From Methylobacter sp. (GTDB taxonomy: Bacteria > Pseudomonadota > Gammaproteobacteria > Methylococcales > Methylomonadaceae), in NCBI RefSeq assembly GCF_030680395.1, contig NZ_JAUXVR010000007.1, forward strand, positions 388,781-452,780: DNA of 64,000 nt, read 5' to 3'. The translations under genes were made by a program, and so were the position numbers. Below the pieces are notes generated by a model that did no database searches, had not been told where the DNA came from, and was given only the letters and a program-made list of their open reading frames with translations. This document shows, in pieces, positions 56,839 to 64,000 of the stretch; the stretch's first letter is position 1; every line of letters begins with the position of its first letter.

Positions 56839-56870
56839 CTGCATAATCTCCATGGATATGGTGAATGCAG
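56839..56870 (+). repeat. Dispersed intergenic repeat, copy C
   Basis: Begins CTGCATAATCTCCATGGATA and ends GTGAATGCAG. It matches copy B in its ends and spacing, and an adjoining CGGCAACTGC is shared with the flank of copy A. It lies in the nhaD-ampG gap just before the ampG gene. Confidence 0.7.
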
Positions 56871-56927
56871 ATAGTTCCAGAGCATCGATATATCCGTTTG
56901 GGCAGCCGCGTTTGTTGGGTAAAGCCA

Positions 56928-58259
56928 ATGGGTGACAATAAAAGTTGGCGGACGGCCTTTTCAATTTATGTTCAGCCGCGAGTACGGGGCATGATATTTC
57001 TCGGCTTTTCCGCTGGACTTCCTTTCTTATTGGTTTTTTCGACATTATCGGCCTGGTTGCGAGACGAAGGGGTGGAAAGATCGGTTATAGGTTTTTTTAG
57101 CTGGATCGGGGTTACTTATTCAATAAAGGTTTTTTGGGCTCCCGTCATTGACAGATTGCCTTTGCCATTATTGACTAAATTTTTGGGTAAAAGGCGCAGC
57201 TGGATGTTGCTTGCACAACTGGGGATTGTTGTCGGTCTATTTGGTATGGGAAGTTCGGACTCGCATAACCAATTACAGCAGATTGCCCTGTTTGCAGTGT
57301 GGGTGGCATTTTGTTCGGCTACGCAAGATGTTGTTATTGATGCTTATCGTATTGAATCAGTGAATCCTGAATATCAAGGTGCTATGGCGGCGACCTATGT
57401 GTTGGGGTATCGGATTGCCTTGTTGATGGCGGGCGCGGGTGCTTTTTATATCGCGGATTATGCCAGCTGGAAAATCGCTTATTTTGTAATGGCAGCTGCC
57501 ATGTCTGTAGGCCTGATAACGACCCTTTGTATTAAAGAGCCGGAGCATAAACATTTTGACGGGAGGTTGCGTGAGAATGTCGCTGTAAAGCCGCAGAATA
57601 TCTGGCGGCGGTTGTTGACAAGTTTCGTGGATGCCGTATTGAACCCCTTCGTCGAGTTTTTTGCGCGTAACGGCAGAGTCGGTTTATTGATTTTGATGCT
57701 TATCGCAGTTTACAAAATGAGCGACATCACTATGGGGGTTATGGCGAACCCGTTTTATCTTGATTTGGGCTTTAGTAAAAAAGATATCGCGGATATTAGT
57801 AAAGTTTTTGGTTTTTTTATGACTATTGCCGGTGCTGCAATGGGCGGGGTGCTGGTTGTTAGGTATGGGATTATGCGTCCCTTGCTGCTAGGTGCGGTTA
57901 TGGTCGCTGCTACTAATCTGCTGTTCGCCGTTTTGGCGGTTAGCGAGCCCAGTTTGTTACTGTTGTCAGGCGTTATAAGTGCGGATAATTTAAGTGGTGG
58001 AATAGCGACATCGGTGTTCATCGCTTACCTTTCCAGTTTAACCAGTACTGCGTACACCGCCACGCAATACGCGCTGTTCAGTTCGCTGATGACTTTGCCT
58101 GCTCAACTATTAGGGGGGTTTTCCGGAATAGTTGTAGATAGTTATGGTTACACTGTTTTTTTTATTTATGCGTCAACAGTAGGTTTGCCGGCAATCGTGT
58201 TGGTGCTTTTATTGATGCGCTATCAAAACCGGTCTAAAGCTTATAACTATACTCCATGA
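56928..58259 (+). CDS. ampG: AmpG-like MFS transporter (muropeptide permease family)
   Basis: A 443-residue protein with about twelve helices. RGMIFLGFSAGLPFLLVFSTLSAWLRDEGV and the SATQDVVIDAYRIE segment are typical of AmpG, which imports cell-wall muropeptides for recycling. MTLPAQLLGGFSGIVVDSYGY is the later conserved loop. I start at 56928 (MGDNKSWR); a longer frame would read through the repeat copy C. The gene stands alone after nhaD. Confidence 0.88.
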   Translation: MGDNKSWRTAFSIYVQPRVRGMIFLGFSAGLPFLLVFSTLSAWLRDEGVERSVIGFFSWIGVTYSIKVFWAPVIDRLPLPLLTKFLGKRRSWMLLAQLGIVVGLFGMGSSDSHNQLQQIALFAVWVAFCSATQDVVIDAYRIESVNPEYQGAMAATYVLGYRIALLMAGAGAFYIADYASWKIAYFVMAAAMSVGLITTLCIKEPEHKHFDGRLRENVAVKPQNIWRRLLTSFVDAVLNPFVEFFARNGRVGLLILMLIAVYKMSDITMGVMANPFYLDLGFSKKDIADISKVFGFFMTIAGAAMGGVLVVRYGIMRPLLLGAVMVAATNLLFAVLAVSEPSLLLLSGVISADNLSGGIATSVFIAYLSSLTSTAYTATQYALFSSLMTLPAQLLGGFSGIVVDSYGYTVFFIYASTVGLPAIVLVLLLMRYQNRSKAYNYTP

Positions 58260-58708
58260 TCAGTGGGACGTGATCAGAAAATCGTTTATCTTGATAAATG
58301 GATGCTATGCTTGTTTGTCTTTATTAAAGTGTAGGGCTGATTATTTGGTTCAATACGCCAGCTGACGTTTTTTATCCAAGATTGGCCTCTGTTTGGCTAT
58401 CAGTGTATTGTTCGGATTCCTGACTAAGAAGTTTGAATGCGTCTATCCGGTGCTCATCAGCAAATAATCAATCCAGTCAGGCTTTTCTTCGGATAAAAAT
58501 CCTGAGTTCTTTTGATTGTCTCTCGAATTTTTTAAATCAATTTCTTTGTGTGTTATGGCTCAGTCGTCGGAGATTATGTAGTTATGGCTATTTTGGAAGC
58601 ATTTTTGTAAATAAGGCGAGAATTTTCCTTGGATTTAAACTTGAAAGCTTGGCGGTCTCCCTGGTCCTTGGTCAGTCGGAAAGTAAATAAAGCGGGATAA
58701 TACTTAAA
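58260..58708. other. Intergenic region between ampG and the xthA remnant
   Basis: About 450 bases. An 85-codon open frame inside it has no ribosome site and no known motif, so I leave it out. No hairpin or other element is clear. It may contain decayed sequence from the xthA deletion. Confidence 0.45.
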
Positions 58709-58921
58709 TTACCAAACTGAACCATCAATAGATAGATATTCTTCATCATGGTAAAAATAGTTGCAGTTCGCAGGGCAACGTAGGTCGATGCTAAGTTGAT
58801 TCAGCTGCGTTTTTGTTTCTTGCGTGCAAATAACGCCAGCATTTTGTTGCTGCGCCCATGTGAACAAACCTTTGTGTTCTGGAGAGCGGAGACCATTCGC
58901 GTTTAAAGTAATAATGCGCAT
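58709..58921 (-). pseudogene. xthA: Truncated exodeoxyribonuclease III, N-terminal remnant
   Basis: Seventy residues on the minus strand: MRIITLNANGLRSPEHKGLFTWAQQQNAGVICTQETKTQ matches the first quarter of exonuclease III, with the metal-binding Asn in LNANG and the Glu in CTQETK. Homology stops after YHDEE, where the frame continues nine codons and ends. Normal length is about 250-270 residues, so the catalytic Asp and His are absent. It looks like a degraded copy. Confidence 0.75.
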
Positions 58922-59017
58922 AAATATAAATTGAGTTGCGAACTTTTAATGAAATACGTATTATATGGGGTTCTTTAATAAAGTATGTAGCCCGTTTGTG
59001 GGTAATGTGAAAGTGAT

Positions 59018-59218
59018 ATGAAACCAGAAATTCATCCAGAATATAAACAAATTACTGTAACTTGCGGTTGCGGTAATAAATTTGAGACCGGTTCTGTATT
59101 GGGTAAGGATTTGCAGGTTGAGGTTTGTTCTTCATGCCATCCTTTTTATACAGGAAAGCAGCGTGTTGTTGATACGGCGGGGCGCGTTGATAAATTCCGT
59201 AAAAAATACGGTAAATAA
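59018..59218 (+). CDS. rpmE: 50S ribosomal protein L31 (zinc-binding form)
   Basis: A 66-residue ribosomal protein with the zinc ligands CGC at 16-18 and CSSC at 37-40, so the C+ paralogue. [21 protein letters not shown] and [20 protein letters not shown] are standard. It is followed by a large palindrome. Confidence 0.95.
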   Translation: MKPEIHPEYKQITVTCGCGNKFETGSVLGKDLQVEVCSSCHPFYTGKQRVVDTAGRVDKFRKKYGK

Positions 59219-59575
59219 GTTTTGTGGGTTTTTGCTAGGGTAATTAATTGCTCTCGGCATTGCTGCAAAAATGCTTGTTATGCTGGAAAAATCAGCAAAT
59301 AAAAAGATTGGTATTTTTTGATGTGTATATAGGCAAAGAGCATATTAACCGTTTTTATTTTGCATAACAGCCATAAAGCAGAAAGCCAGTACAACATTGT
59401 TGTACTGGCTTTCTGCTTTATGGCTGTTAGCGTTTGTTGTATTTAGAATTCCATGGCTCTTCAATATTTTAATGAGTGACTTAGGTAAGTGCTAAAAAGT
59501 AGTTCAGGAAATAAATTTGGTTTGTTAAAGCGAGCGGAACAATGATTGCTTATTAGTGATGGTGTGGGTAATGTC
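59219..59575. other. Intergenic region after rpmE, with a large palindrome
   Basis: About 355 bases with no gene. Its one clear element is the palindrome at 59365-59429. The remaining sequence is AT-rich and without motifs I can name. Confidence 0.5.
59365..59429. repeat. Perfect palindrome with 32-bp arms
   Basis: The left arm starts TAACAGCCATAAAGCAG and the right arm (59398-59429) is its exact reverse complement, with one base (T59397) between them; in RNA the loop would open to several bases. No T-run follows. Such a long perfect stem is rare for a plain terminator and would be cruciform-prone. Confidence 0.85.
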
Positions 59576-60013
59576 TTAAATAGAGTCTAAGCCCGACAAT
59601 CCTTCAATAGACCAGTTGGAGAAATCAAGAGAACCTTCATCGTTATCGCCGTTTTTATAATTAATCCGGCAGATGTATTTTTTGGTGATTGTGCCTGCGG
59701 TGGAGTTTGTGATGTCAATTTCGGCGTTAATCACATATTGGTAATTCCCTAGGCTCCAAGCATTAAGAGGATTTTCAGGGAAGCTAATAGATACATCAGG
59801 TCCAAGCTTGGATTTAATGTAGTTATTACAGTGTATAAAGGCGAGTTTAGTTAATGGTGTAGAGATAGGGGATTGTCCGCCTTGGTCTTTGCTATCAACA
59901 AGAAACAAATCTGATTGAACTATTTTATAAACGAAAGGCATTATGACCTTGCTTTGAATTAAAAGTAGAGTTGTTAGGGCTACGATAAAAATTATGATGG
60001 AGTATTTCTTCAT
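59576..60013 (-). CDS. Hypothetical membrane-anchored protein
   Basis: A 145-residue protein: a basic start, one hydrophobic helix (YSIIIFIVALTTLLLIQ), then a soluble part with a cysteine pair (FIHCNN and YICRIN) that might form a disulfide outside the membrane. It has no family I recognise. It is divergent from pmoC, with the pmo promoter in the shared gap, so a link to the pmo operon is possible but unproven. Confidence 0.6.
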   Translation of the reverse strand: MKKYSIIIFIVALTTLLLIQSKVIMPFVYKIVQSDLFLVDSKDQGGQSPISTPLTKLAFIHCNNYIKSKLGPDVSISFPENPLNAWSLGNYQYVINAEIDITNSTAGTITKKYICRINYKNGDNDEGSLDFSNWSIEGLSGLDSI

Positions 60014-60135
60014 GGATTCTGAGCTTTTAAATTGAAATTAAAATTAATTCTAACAGGAATCAATATTTTAAGTGTAGAGGAATTTAACAGGTAACGCTTG
60101 GATTCAAGGAAATGTATTGGGTGTTTGTTTTTGAC

Positions 60136-60163
60136 TTGACAAGGCTATTTGAACTGGTAGACT
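60136..60163 (+). promoter_or_regulatory. Predicted sigma-70 promoter of pmoCAB
   Basis: TTGACA at 60136-60141, a 16-bp spacer, and TAGACT at 60158-60163 match a sigma-70 promoter with a perfect -35. It lies about 130 bp before pmoC, leaving a leader of about 120 bases. Sigma-70-type pmoC promoters are known in other type I methanotrophs; the copper response cannot be seen here. Confidence 0.6.
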
Positions 60164-60291
60164 GACAGCTCACTAAATTGACTTGGTGGCACTTGGTTCT
60201 TAATATTTTTAGGCGCTAGTGAGAAAATGGAGTTGTAACTATAGCCCCTGGCCATCACAAGTCGGGGATTTGATAATTTTTGGAGGTAGAA

Positions 60292-61044
60292 ATGGCAGCT
60301 ACAACTGAATCAGTGAGAGCTGATGCTGCGGAAGCACCGCTGTTAAATAAGAAAAATATGATCCTTGGAGCATTGCTATATGTAGTGTTCTATGGTTGGG
60401 TTCGTTGGTATGAGGGTGTCTATGGCTGGTCAGCTGGTCTAGATTCGTTCGCTCCTGAATTCGAAACATATTGGATGAACTTTCTTTATATCGAGTTTGT
60501 TTTAGAAGTGGCAACTGCAGGTATCTTGTGGGGTTACATCTGGAAATCTCGTGATCGTAAAGTAATGTCAATCACCCCAAGAGAAGAGTTAAGAAGACAC
60601 TTTACTCATTGGACTTGGTTGGTAATGTATGGCTTCGCCATCTATTACGGCGCTAGCTACTTTACAGAGCAAGATGGTACATGGCACCAAACTATTGTTC
60701 GTGATACTGACTTTACACCAAGTCACATCATTGAATTCTATTTGAGCTATCCTATCTACATCATCACTGGTGGTGCTTGTTTCTTGTATGCAAAAACAAG
60801 ACTTCCTACTTATCAGCAAGGTCTGCACCTTCAATATATGGTTGCAGTAGTTGGTCCTTTCATGATTCTGCCAAATGTTGGCTTGAATGAATGGGGTCAT
60901 ACTTTCTGGTTTATGGAAGAGTTGTTTGTTGCACCTTTACATTACGGCTTCGTATTCTTCGGATGGGCAGCTTTAGGTGTAATGGGTGTTGTTAATACAG
61001 AAGTTATAGCTATCGCTAAGCTTCTGAAAAAAGACCTAGCTTAA
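60292..61044 (+). CDS. pmoC: Particulate methane monooxygenase subunit C
   Basis: A 250-residue membrane subunit. The copper/zinc site residues are all present: D128, H132 and H145 (QDGTWHQ and FTPSH), equal to D156, H160 and H173 of Methylococcus capsulatus, and the CuD-type set N199, H203 and H217 (LNEWGH and APLHYG). Helices include VVFYGWVRWYEGVYGW and IYIITGGACFLYA. I start at the ATG at 60292 with TGGAGGT five bases before it; a TTG at 60280 would add four residues. It is first in pmoCAB. Confidence 0.98.
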   Translation: MAATTESVRADAAEAPLLNKKNMILGALLYVVFYGWVRWYEGVYGWSAGLDSFAPEFETYWMNFLYIEFVLEVATAGILWGYIWKSRDRKVMSITPREELRRHFTHWTWLVMYGFAIYYGASYFTEQDGTWHQTIVRDTDFTPSHIIEFYLSYPIYIITGGACFLYAKTRLPTYQQGLHLQYMVAVVGPFMILPNVGLNEWGHTFWFMEELFVAPLHYGFVFFGWAALGVMGVVNTEVIAIAKLLKKDLA

Positions 61045-61056
61045 CAATAGGTCTTT
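61030..61056 (+). other. Hairpin over the pmoC stop codon
   Basis: AAAGACCTA and TAGGTCTTT form a 9-bp stem around a loop containing the pmoC stop (TAA at 61042-61044). It lies where pmo mRNAs may be processed between pmoC and pmoA. Confidence 0.6.
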
Positions 61057-61080
61057 GGTTGTAATTACTATCTCCTTCTG

Positions 61081-61111
61081 GCTGTTTCGCTTTTTTTCAG
61101 GGCGAAACAGC
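61081..61111 (+). other. Hairpin in the pmoC-pmoA intergenic region
   Basis: GCTGTTTCGC pairs perfectly with GCGAAACAGC around an 11-base loop that holds a T7 run. It lies 57 bases before pmoA. Because the T-run is in the loop and not after the stem, it is more likely to protect or process mRNA than to terminate transcription. Confidence 0.65.
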
Positions 61112-61167
61112 TAATGATGAAGATGGTCATTAATAAAAATAATTTAAATCCTTTAGGAGGTAAGCTA

Positions 61168-61911
61168 ATGAGCGCATCTCAATCAGCTGTACGTTCACGC
61201 GCTGAGGCAGTTAAAGTTTCACGCACGTTCGACTGGCTAATTCTGTTCGTATTGTTCTTCGTTGTACTTGGCGGTTATCACATTCACTACATGTTAACTG
61301 GTGGTGACTGGGATTTCTGGACTGACTGGAAAGATAGACGTCTATGGGTAACTGTAGCTCCAATCGTTTCAATCACTTTCCCAGCAGCTGTTCAAGCTGT
61401 GTTGTGGTGGCGTTACCGTTTGCCTTTTGGCGCGGTAGTTTGTATCTTAGGTCTGCTTTTAGGTGAGTGGATTAACAGATATTTAAATTTCTGGGGTTGG
61501 ACTTATTTCCCAGTAAACTTCTGCTTCCCTTCAAACCTGATGCCAGGTGCTATTGTTCTTGACGCTATATTAATGCTGTCAGGCAGCATGACATTGACCG
61601 CAGTTCTTGGTGGTTTGGCATGGGGTCTGTTGTTCTACCCAGGCAACTGGCCAATTATAGCGCCGTTACACGTTCCTGTTGAATACAATGGCATGATGAT
61701 GACACTTGCTGATTTACAAGGTTACCACTACGTAAGAACTGGTACACCTGAATATATCAGAATGGTTGAAAAAGGTACATTAAGAACTTTCGGTAAAGAC
61801 GTTGCTCCAGTATCAGCGTTCTTCTCTGGTTTCGTGAGTATTTTGATTTACTTCTTGTGGCATTTCTTCGGTAAATGGTTCGGTGGTACTTCATTCACCC
61901 AAAGCGCGTAA
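61168..61911 (+). CDS. pmoA: Particulate methane monooxygenase subunit A
   Basis: A 247-residue membrane subunit, the exact usual length. DWKDRRLWVTVAPIVSITFP, GDWDFWTDW and the later NWPIIAPLHVPVEYNGMMM are standard PmoA markers; the sequence is Methylobacter-like. I start at the ATG at 61168, giving MSASQSAVRSRAEAV, with AGGAGG eight bases upstream. Two hairpins lie between it and pmoC. Confidence 0.98.
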   Translation: MSASQSAVRSRAEAVKVSRTFDWLILFVLFFVVLGGYHIHYMLTGGDWDFWTDWKDRRLWVTVAPIVSITFPAAVQAVLWWRYRLPFGAVVCILGLLLGEWINRYLNFWGWTYFPVNFCFPSNLMPGAIVLDAILMLSGSMTLTAVLGGLAWGLLFYPGNWPIIAPLHVPVEYNGMMMTLADLQGYHYVRTGTPEYIRMVEKGTLRTFGKDVAPVSAFFSGFVSILIYFLWHFFGKWFGGTSFTQSA

Positions 61912-61969
61912 GCACTTGGTTGTAAGAAACACACAAAAAGACTGATGTTAGCAAAGCAAATTTATGCTG

Positions 61970-61998
61970 TTGACATTAGATACTCTGAAAACTATAGA
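61970..61998 (+). promoter_or_regulatory. Candidate internal promoter before pmoB
   Basis: TTGACA at 61970-61975, a 17-bp spacer, and TATAGA at 61993-61998 match sigma-70 spacing, with a perfect -35. It would start a transcript a few bases before the GAGGAGG ribosome site of pmoB (62022). Individual pmoB messages have been reported in other methanotrophs, so it could be functional; the match could also be chance in AT-rich DNA. Confidence 0.45.
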
Positions 61999-62021
61999 TT
62001 CTCTATTATAGAGGAGGATAT

Positions 62022-63266
62022 ATGAAATTAATAAAAGACAAGGTTGCTAAATTATCCTTTGTCGCACTGCTGGTAACTGTTACAGCAGCGATGTTTTACG
62101 CACCAACTGCATCTGCTCATGGTGAAAAGTCGCAAGCCGCATTTATGCGTATGCGTACAATTCACTGGTTTGACCTGAATTGGTCAAAAGATACAGTGCC
62201 TGTTAATGATACTATGACAATTTCTGGTAAATTCCACGTTTTTGCTGGATGGCCTGAAACTGTTGATAAGCCAGAAATTTCATTTTTGAACATCGGTATT
62301 CCTGGACCTGTATTTATTCGTCAAGGTTCATGGATCGGTGGTCAATTAGTTCCTCGTTCAGTTACTCTGGAACTGGGTGAAACTTATGAGTTTAAAGTAT
62401 TGTTAAAAGCACGTCGTCCAGGTGACTGGCACGTACACACTATGATGAACGTTAAGGGCGGTGGTCCAATCATCGGTCCAGGTAAATGGGTAACTGTTAC
62501 TGGCTCTATGGGATCATTTGTTAACCCAGTTACTACGTTATTAGGTGATACTATCAACCTGGAAACGTATAATCTGAGCAACACTTACTTCTGGCACGCT
62601 TTCTGGTATGCCCTAGGTTTGGCTTGGTTGGGATATTGGGCTCGTAAACCAATATTCGTACCGCGTTACCTTGCTGTTGAAGCAGGAAAAGCAGATTCTT
62701 TGATTACTGCTCTTGACAAGAAAGTTGCTATGGGTTTTGCAGCAGGTACAATTGCGATTGTTGCTTTCGGTATGAGCAGCACAAACGCAGCGTACCCTGT
62801 AACAACTCCTTTGCAAGCTGGTTTGTTACGTGGCATGAAGCCAATTGAAATGCCTGCAAAAACTGTTAACGTTAAAGTTGAAGATGCAACTTACCGTGTG
62901 CCAGGTCGTGCTATGCAAATGACACTGACTATCACTAACAATGGTGATTCTGCGGTGCGTTTGGGTGAGTTCAACACTGCTGGTGTTCGATTCTTAGATC
63001 CTAAAGTTCACGTTGATGAAACTGGCTATCCAGATGACTTGTTGGCTGAAGAAGGTTTGACTGTTAGTGATAACAGCCCAATCGCTCCAGGTACATCAAG
63101 AACTGTGCAAGTTACTGCTTCTGACGCTGCTTGGGAAGTTTACCGTTTAGCTGACTTGATCTATGATCCAGACAGTCGTTTTGCTGGTTTGTTATTCTTC
63201 TTTGATGAAGCTGGCAACCGTCAAATGGTTATGGTAGATGCTCCATTAATTCCATCTTTCATCTAA
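62022..63266 (+). CDS. pmoB: Particulate methane monooxygenase subunit B
   Basis: A 414-residue subunit with two periplasmic cupredoxin-like domains. After a signal peptide ending TASA, the mature start H33 is the first copper ligand; H137 and H139 (GDWHVHTMM) complete the CuB site, and H48 and H72 of the bis-His site are also present. Two helices (near residues 187-205 and 233-252) hold it to the membrane. A strong GAGGAGG site lies before the ATG. A hairpin and a terminator follow. Confidence 0.98.
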   Translation: MKLIKDKVAKLSFVALLVTVTAAMFYAPTASAHGEKSQAAFMRMRTIHWFDLNWSKDTVPVNDTMTISGKFHVFAGWPETVDKPEISFLNIGIPGPVFIRQGSWIGGQLVPRSVTLELGETYEFKVLLKARRPGDWHVHTMMNVKGGGPIIGPGKWVTVTGSMGSFVNPVTTLLGDTINLETYNLSNTYFWHAFWYALGLAWLGYWARKPIFVPRYLAVEAGKADSLITALDKKVAMGFAAGTIAIVAFGMSSTNAAYPVTTPLQAGLLRGMKPIEMPAKTVNVKVEDATYRVPGRAMQMTLTITNNGDSAVRLGEFNTAGVRFLDPKVHVDETGYPDDLLAEEGLTVSDNSPIAPGTSRTVQVTASDAAWEVYRLADLIYDPDSRFAGLLFFFDEAGNRQMVMVDAPLIPSFI

Positions 63267-63274
63267 ATGAATAA

Positions 63275-63302
63275 TTAACTGACAACTTTGGTTGTCAGTT
63301 AA
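63275..63302 (+). other. Stable hairpin after pmoB
   Basis: TTAACTGACAAC and its exact complement GTTGTCAGTTAA form a 12-bp stem with a TTTG loop nine bases past the pmoB stop. It may protect the 3' end of the abundant pmo mRNA. The true terminator follows. Confidence 0.7.
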
Positions 63303-63312
63303 GGAATTTGAG

Positions 63313-63348
63313 ACCCTCGTTCCCAATAGGTAACGAGGGTTTTTTTTT
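63313..63348 (+). terminator. Rho-independent terminator of pmoCAB
   Basis: ACCCTCGTT/AACGAGGGT form a 9-bp stem with a 10-base loop followed by eight more T. It comes 47 bases after the pmoB stop and ends the operon. Confidence 0.92.
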
Positions 63349-63359
63349 GAAAAAGAAAA

Positions 63360-64000
63360 TGGCGGATTCAACTCCGAAGTGCAATCCCAGTAATCATGCG
63401 GCTTCTTTCTCTTTCTCAGCAAAAAAGACCTCATGAGGTGTTTTAAAATTGAGCGTTTTTCGAGGGCGATGATTGAGCTTATGCATGACAGCCTCAACCG
63501 CGTCATCGGTTATGTTCTCAAAGCTACTCCCTTTGGTAAAGTATTGCCGGATCAAACCATTGGTATTTTCGTTTAAGTCACGCTCCCAGGAGCTATAAGG
63601 ATGAGCGAAATACACATCAGCGTTCAGCTGCTCCTTCATTTTTTCGTGTCCTGCAAACTCTTTGCCGTTATCGGCGGTAATTCGTTAAAGTTTTATCCAG
63701 ATAGGGCTGTAGCAATAAAATAGTGGCCTCAGTCACCCCTTCGGCATGTTTGCTCGCTACCTTTTTTATCAGGGTGAACTTGGAAAATCGATCCACTATC
63801 GTCACTAAGGCGCCTTGATGGTTCTTACCGATCACGGTATCAATTTCCCAATCGCCGATGCGGGTCTTTTGCGCAACGATCTCAGGGCGTTCGTCGATAC
63901 TGATACGGTTCCTGATCTGGCCGCGCTTATCCTTTGATCCGTATCGCTTTTTGCGTTTCTTGTTGCTGTGCCGAAGATGCTGATACAAAGTGCCGCCGCA
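63360..64000 (-). mobile_element. IS30-family insertion sequence, incomplete in the window
   Basis: The window ends inside an IS30-type element. Its 3' end, transposase stop at 63394, lies about 45 bases after the pmo terminator. The likely element edge is near 63360, where the T-run ends, but no complete terminal inverted repeat can be paired because the other end is outside the window. Confidence 0.7.
63394..64000 (-). pseudogene. IS30-family transposase with a one-base frameshift
   Basis: The first part (64000 to about 63668) reads GTLYQHLRHSNKKRKKRYGSKD, RISIDERP, TRIGDWEIDTVIGKNHQGALVTIVDRFSKFTLIKK and ends at LDKTLTNYRR. The second part in another frame starts ITADNGKEFAGHEKMKEQL and runs to NENTNGLIRQYFTKGSSF and TLNFKTPHEVFF. 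The DDE residues are present: D in WEID, D in TADNG, and E in NENTNG. One extra A near 63683-63685 (ACGAATTACC in place of ACGATTACC) shifts the frame, so the gene is probably dead. Confidence 0.85.

Noticed and set aside
58433..58690. An 85-codon open frame between ampG and the xthA remnant
   Set aside because: No ribosome site and no similarity I can name.
63394..63988. Programmed frameshift in the IS30 transposase
   Set aside because: IS30 elements normally encode one continuous transposase, and the site near 63684 lacks a slippery heptamer; a one-base mutation is simpler.

Overview
The window comes from a gammaproteobacterial methanotroph of the Methylococcales (type I). The deciding evidence is a complete pmoCAB operon for particulate methane monooxygenase at 60292-63266, with all the known copper ligands in place. 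The other genes (lpxD, secB-gpsA, ilvIHC, hslO, cstA, regBA) suit an aerobic Gram-negative gammaproteobacterium. PmoA looks Methylobacter-like, but the genus cannot be fixed from the window. I see no rRNA, tRNA or CRISPR array.

Layout. 1-2193 (minus): the start of trmB, a thiS-thiG fusion and a DAHP synthase. 2787-15597 (plus): an envelope transport region with two paralogous TonB-dependent receptors, an exported lipoprotein beta-propeller, an ABC-2 ATPase with two permeases, a DedA protein, and tonB-exbB-exbD, so receptors and energising complex lie together. 16077-28646: housekeeping and stress genes, namely kup, an AP2-like protein, a 2-Cys peroxiredoxin, hslO, msrA, the redox two-component pair regB-regA, a small membrane protein, lpxD, moaC, moaD-moaE and a DUF2797 protein. 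28975-32328: ilvI-ilvH-ilvC. 32510-34758: cstA and its small ybdD partner.

35076-40336 is the most unusual part. Four overlapping genes encode (1) a protoglobin haem-sensor domain fused to a KaiA/RsbU-like C-terminal domain, (2) KaiB, (3) a double-domain KaiC, and (4) a PAS-PAS-PAS-GGDEF-EAL protein. This reads as an oxygen- or redox-gated Kai timer wired to cyclic-di-GMP. I infer that role; the gene order and domain motifs are visible in the sequence.

40634-53091: an SLC1-type symporter, glycogen phosphorylase, trmL, the minus-strand set ArsR regulator-rhodanese-secB-gpsA, then gpmI-envC-ctpA and a TIR-domain gene broken by one in-frame TAG. 53162-59218: a DUF934/sulfite reductase pair, nhaD, ampG, a remnant of xthA and rpmE. 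59576-63266: a hypothetical gene and pmoCAB, closed by a strong terminator. The window ends inside an IS30-family transposase that carries a one-base frameshift.

Several intergenic regions hold structured repeats: a heptamer array between ilvH and ilvC, a perfect palindrome with 32-bp arms after rpmE, three copies of a 31-32 bp repeat, and a nested inverted repeat before the ABC operon.
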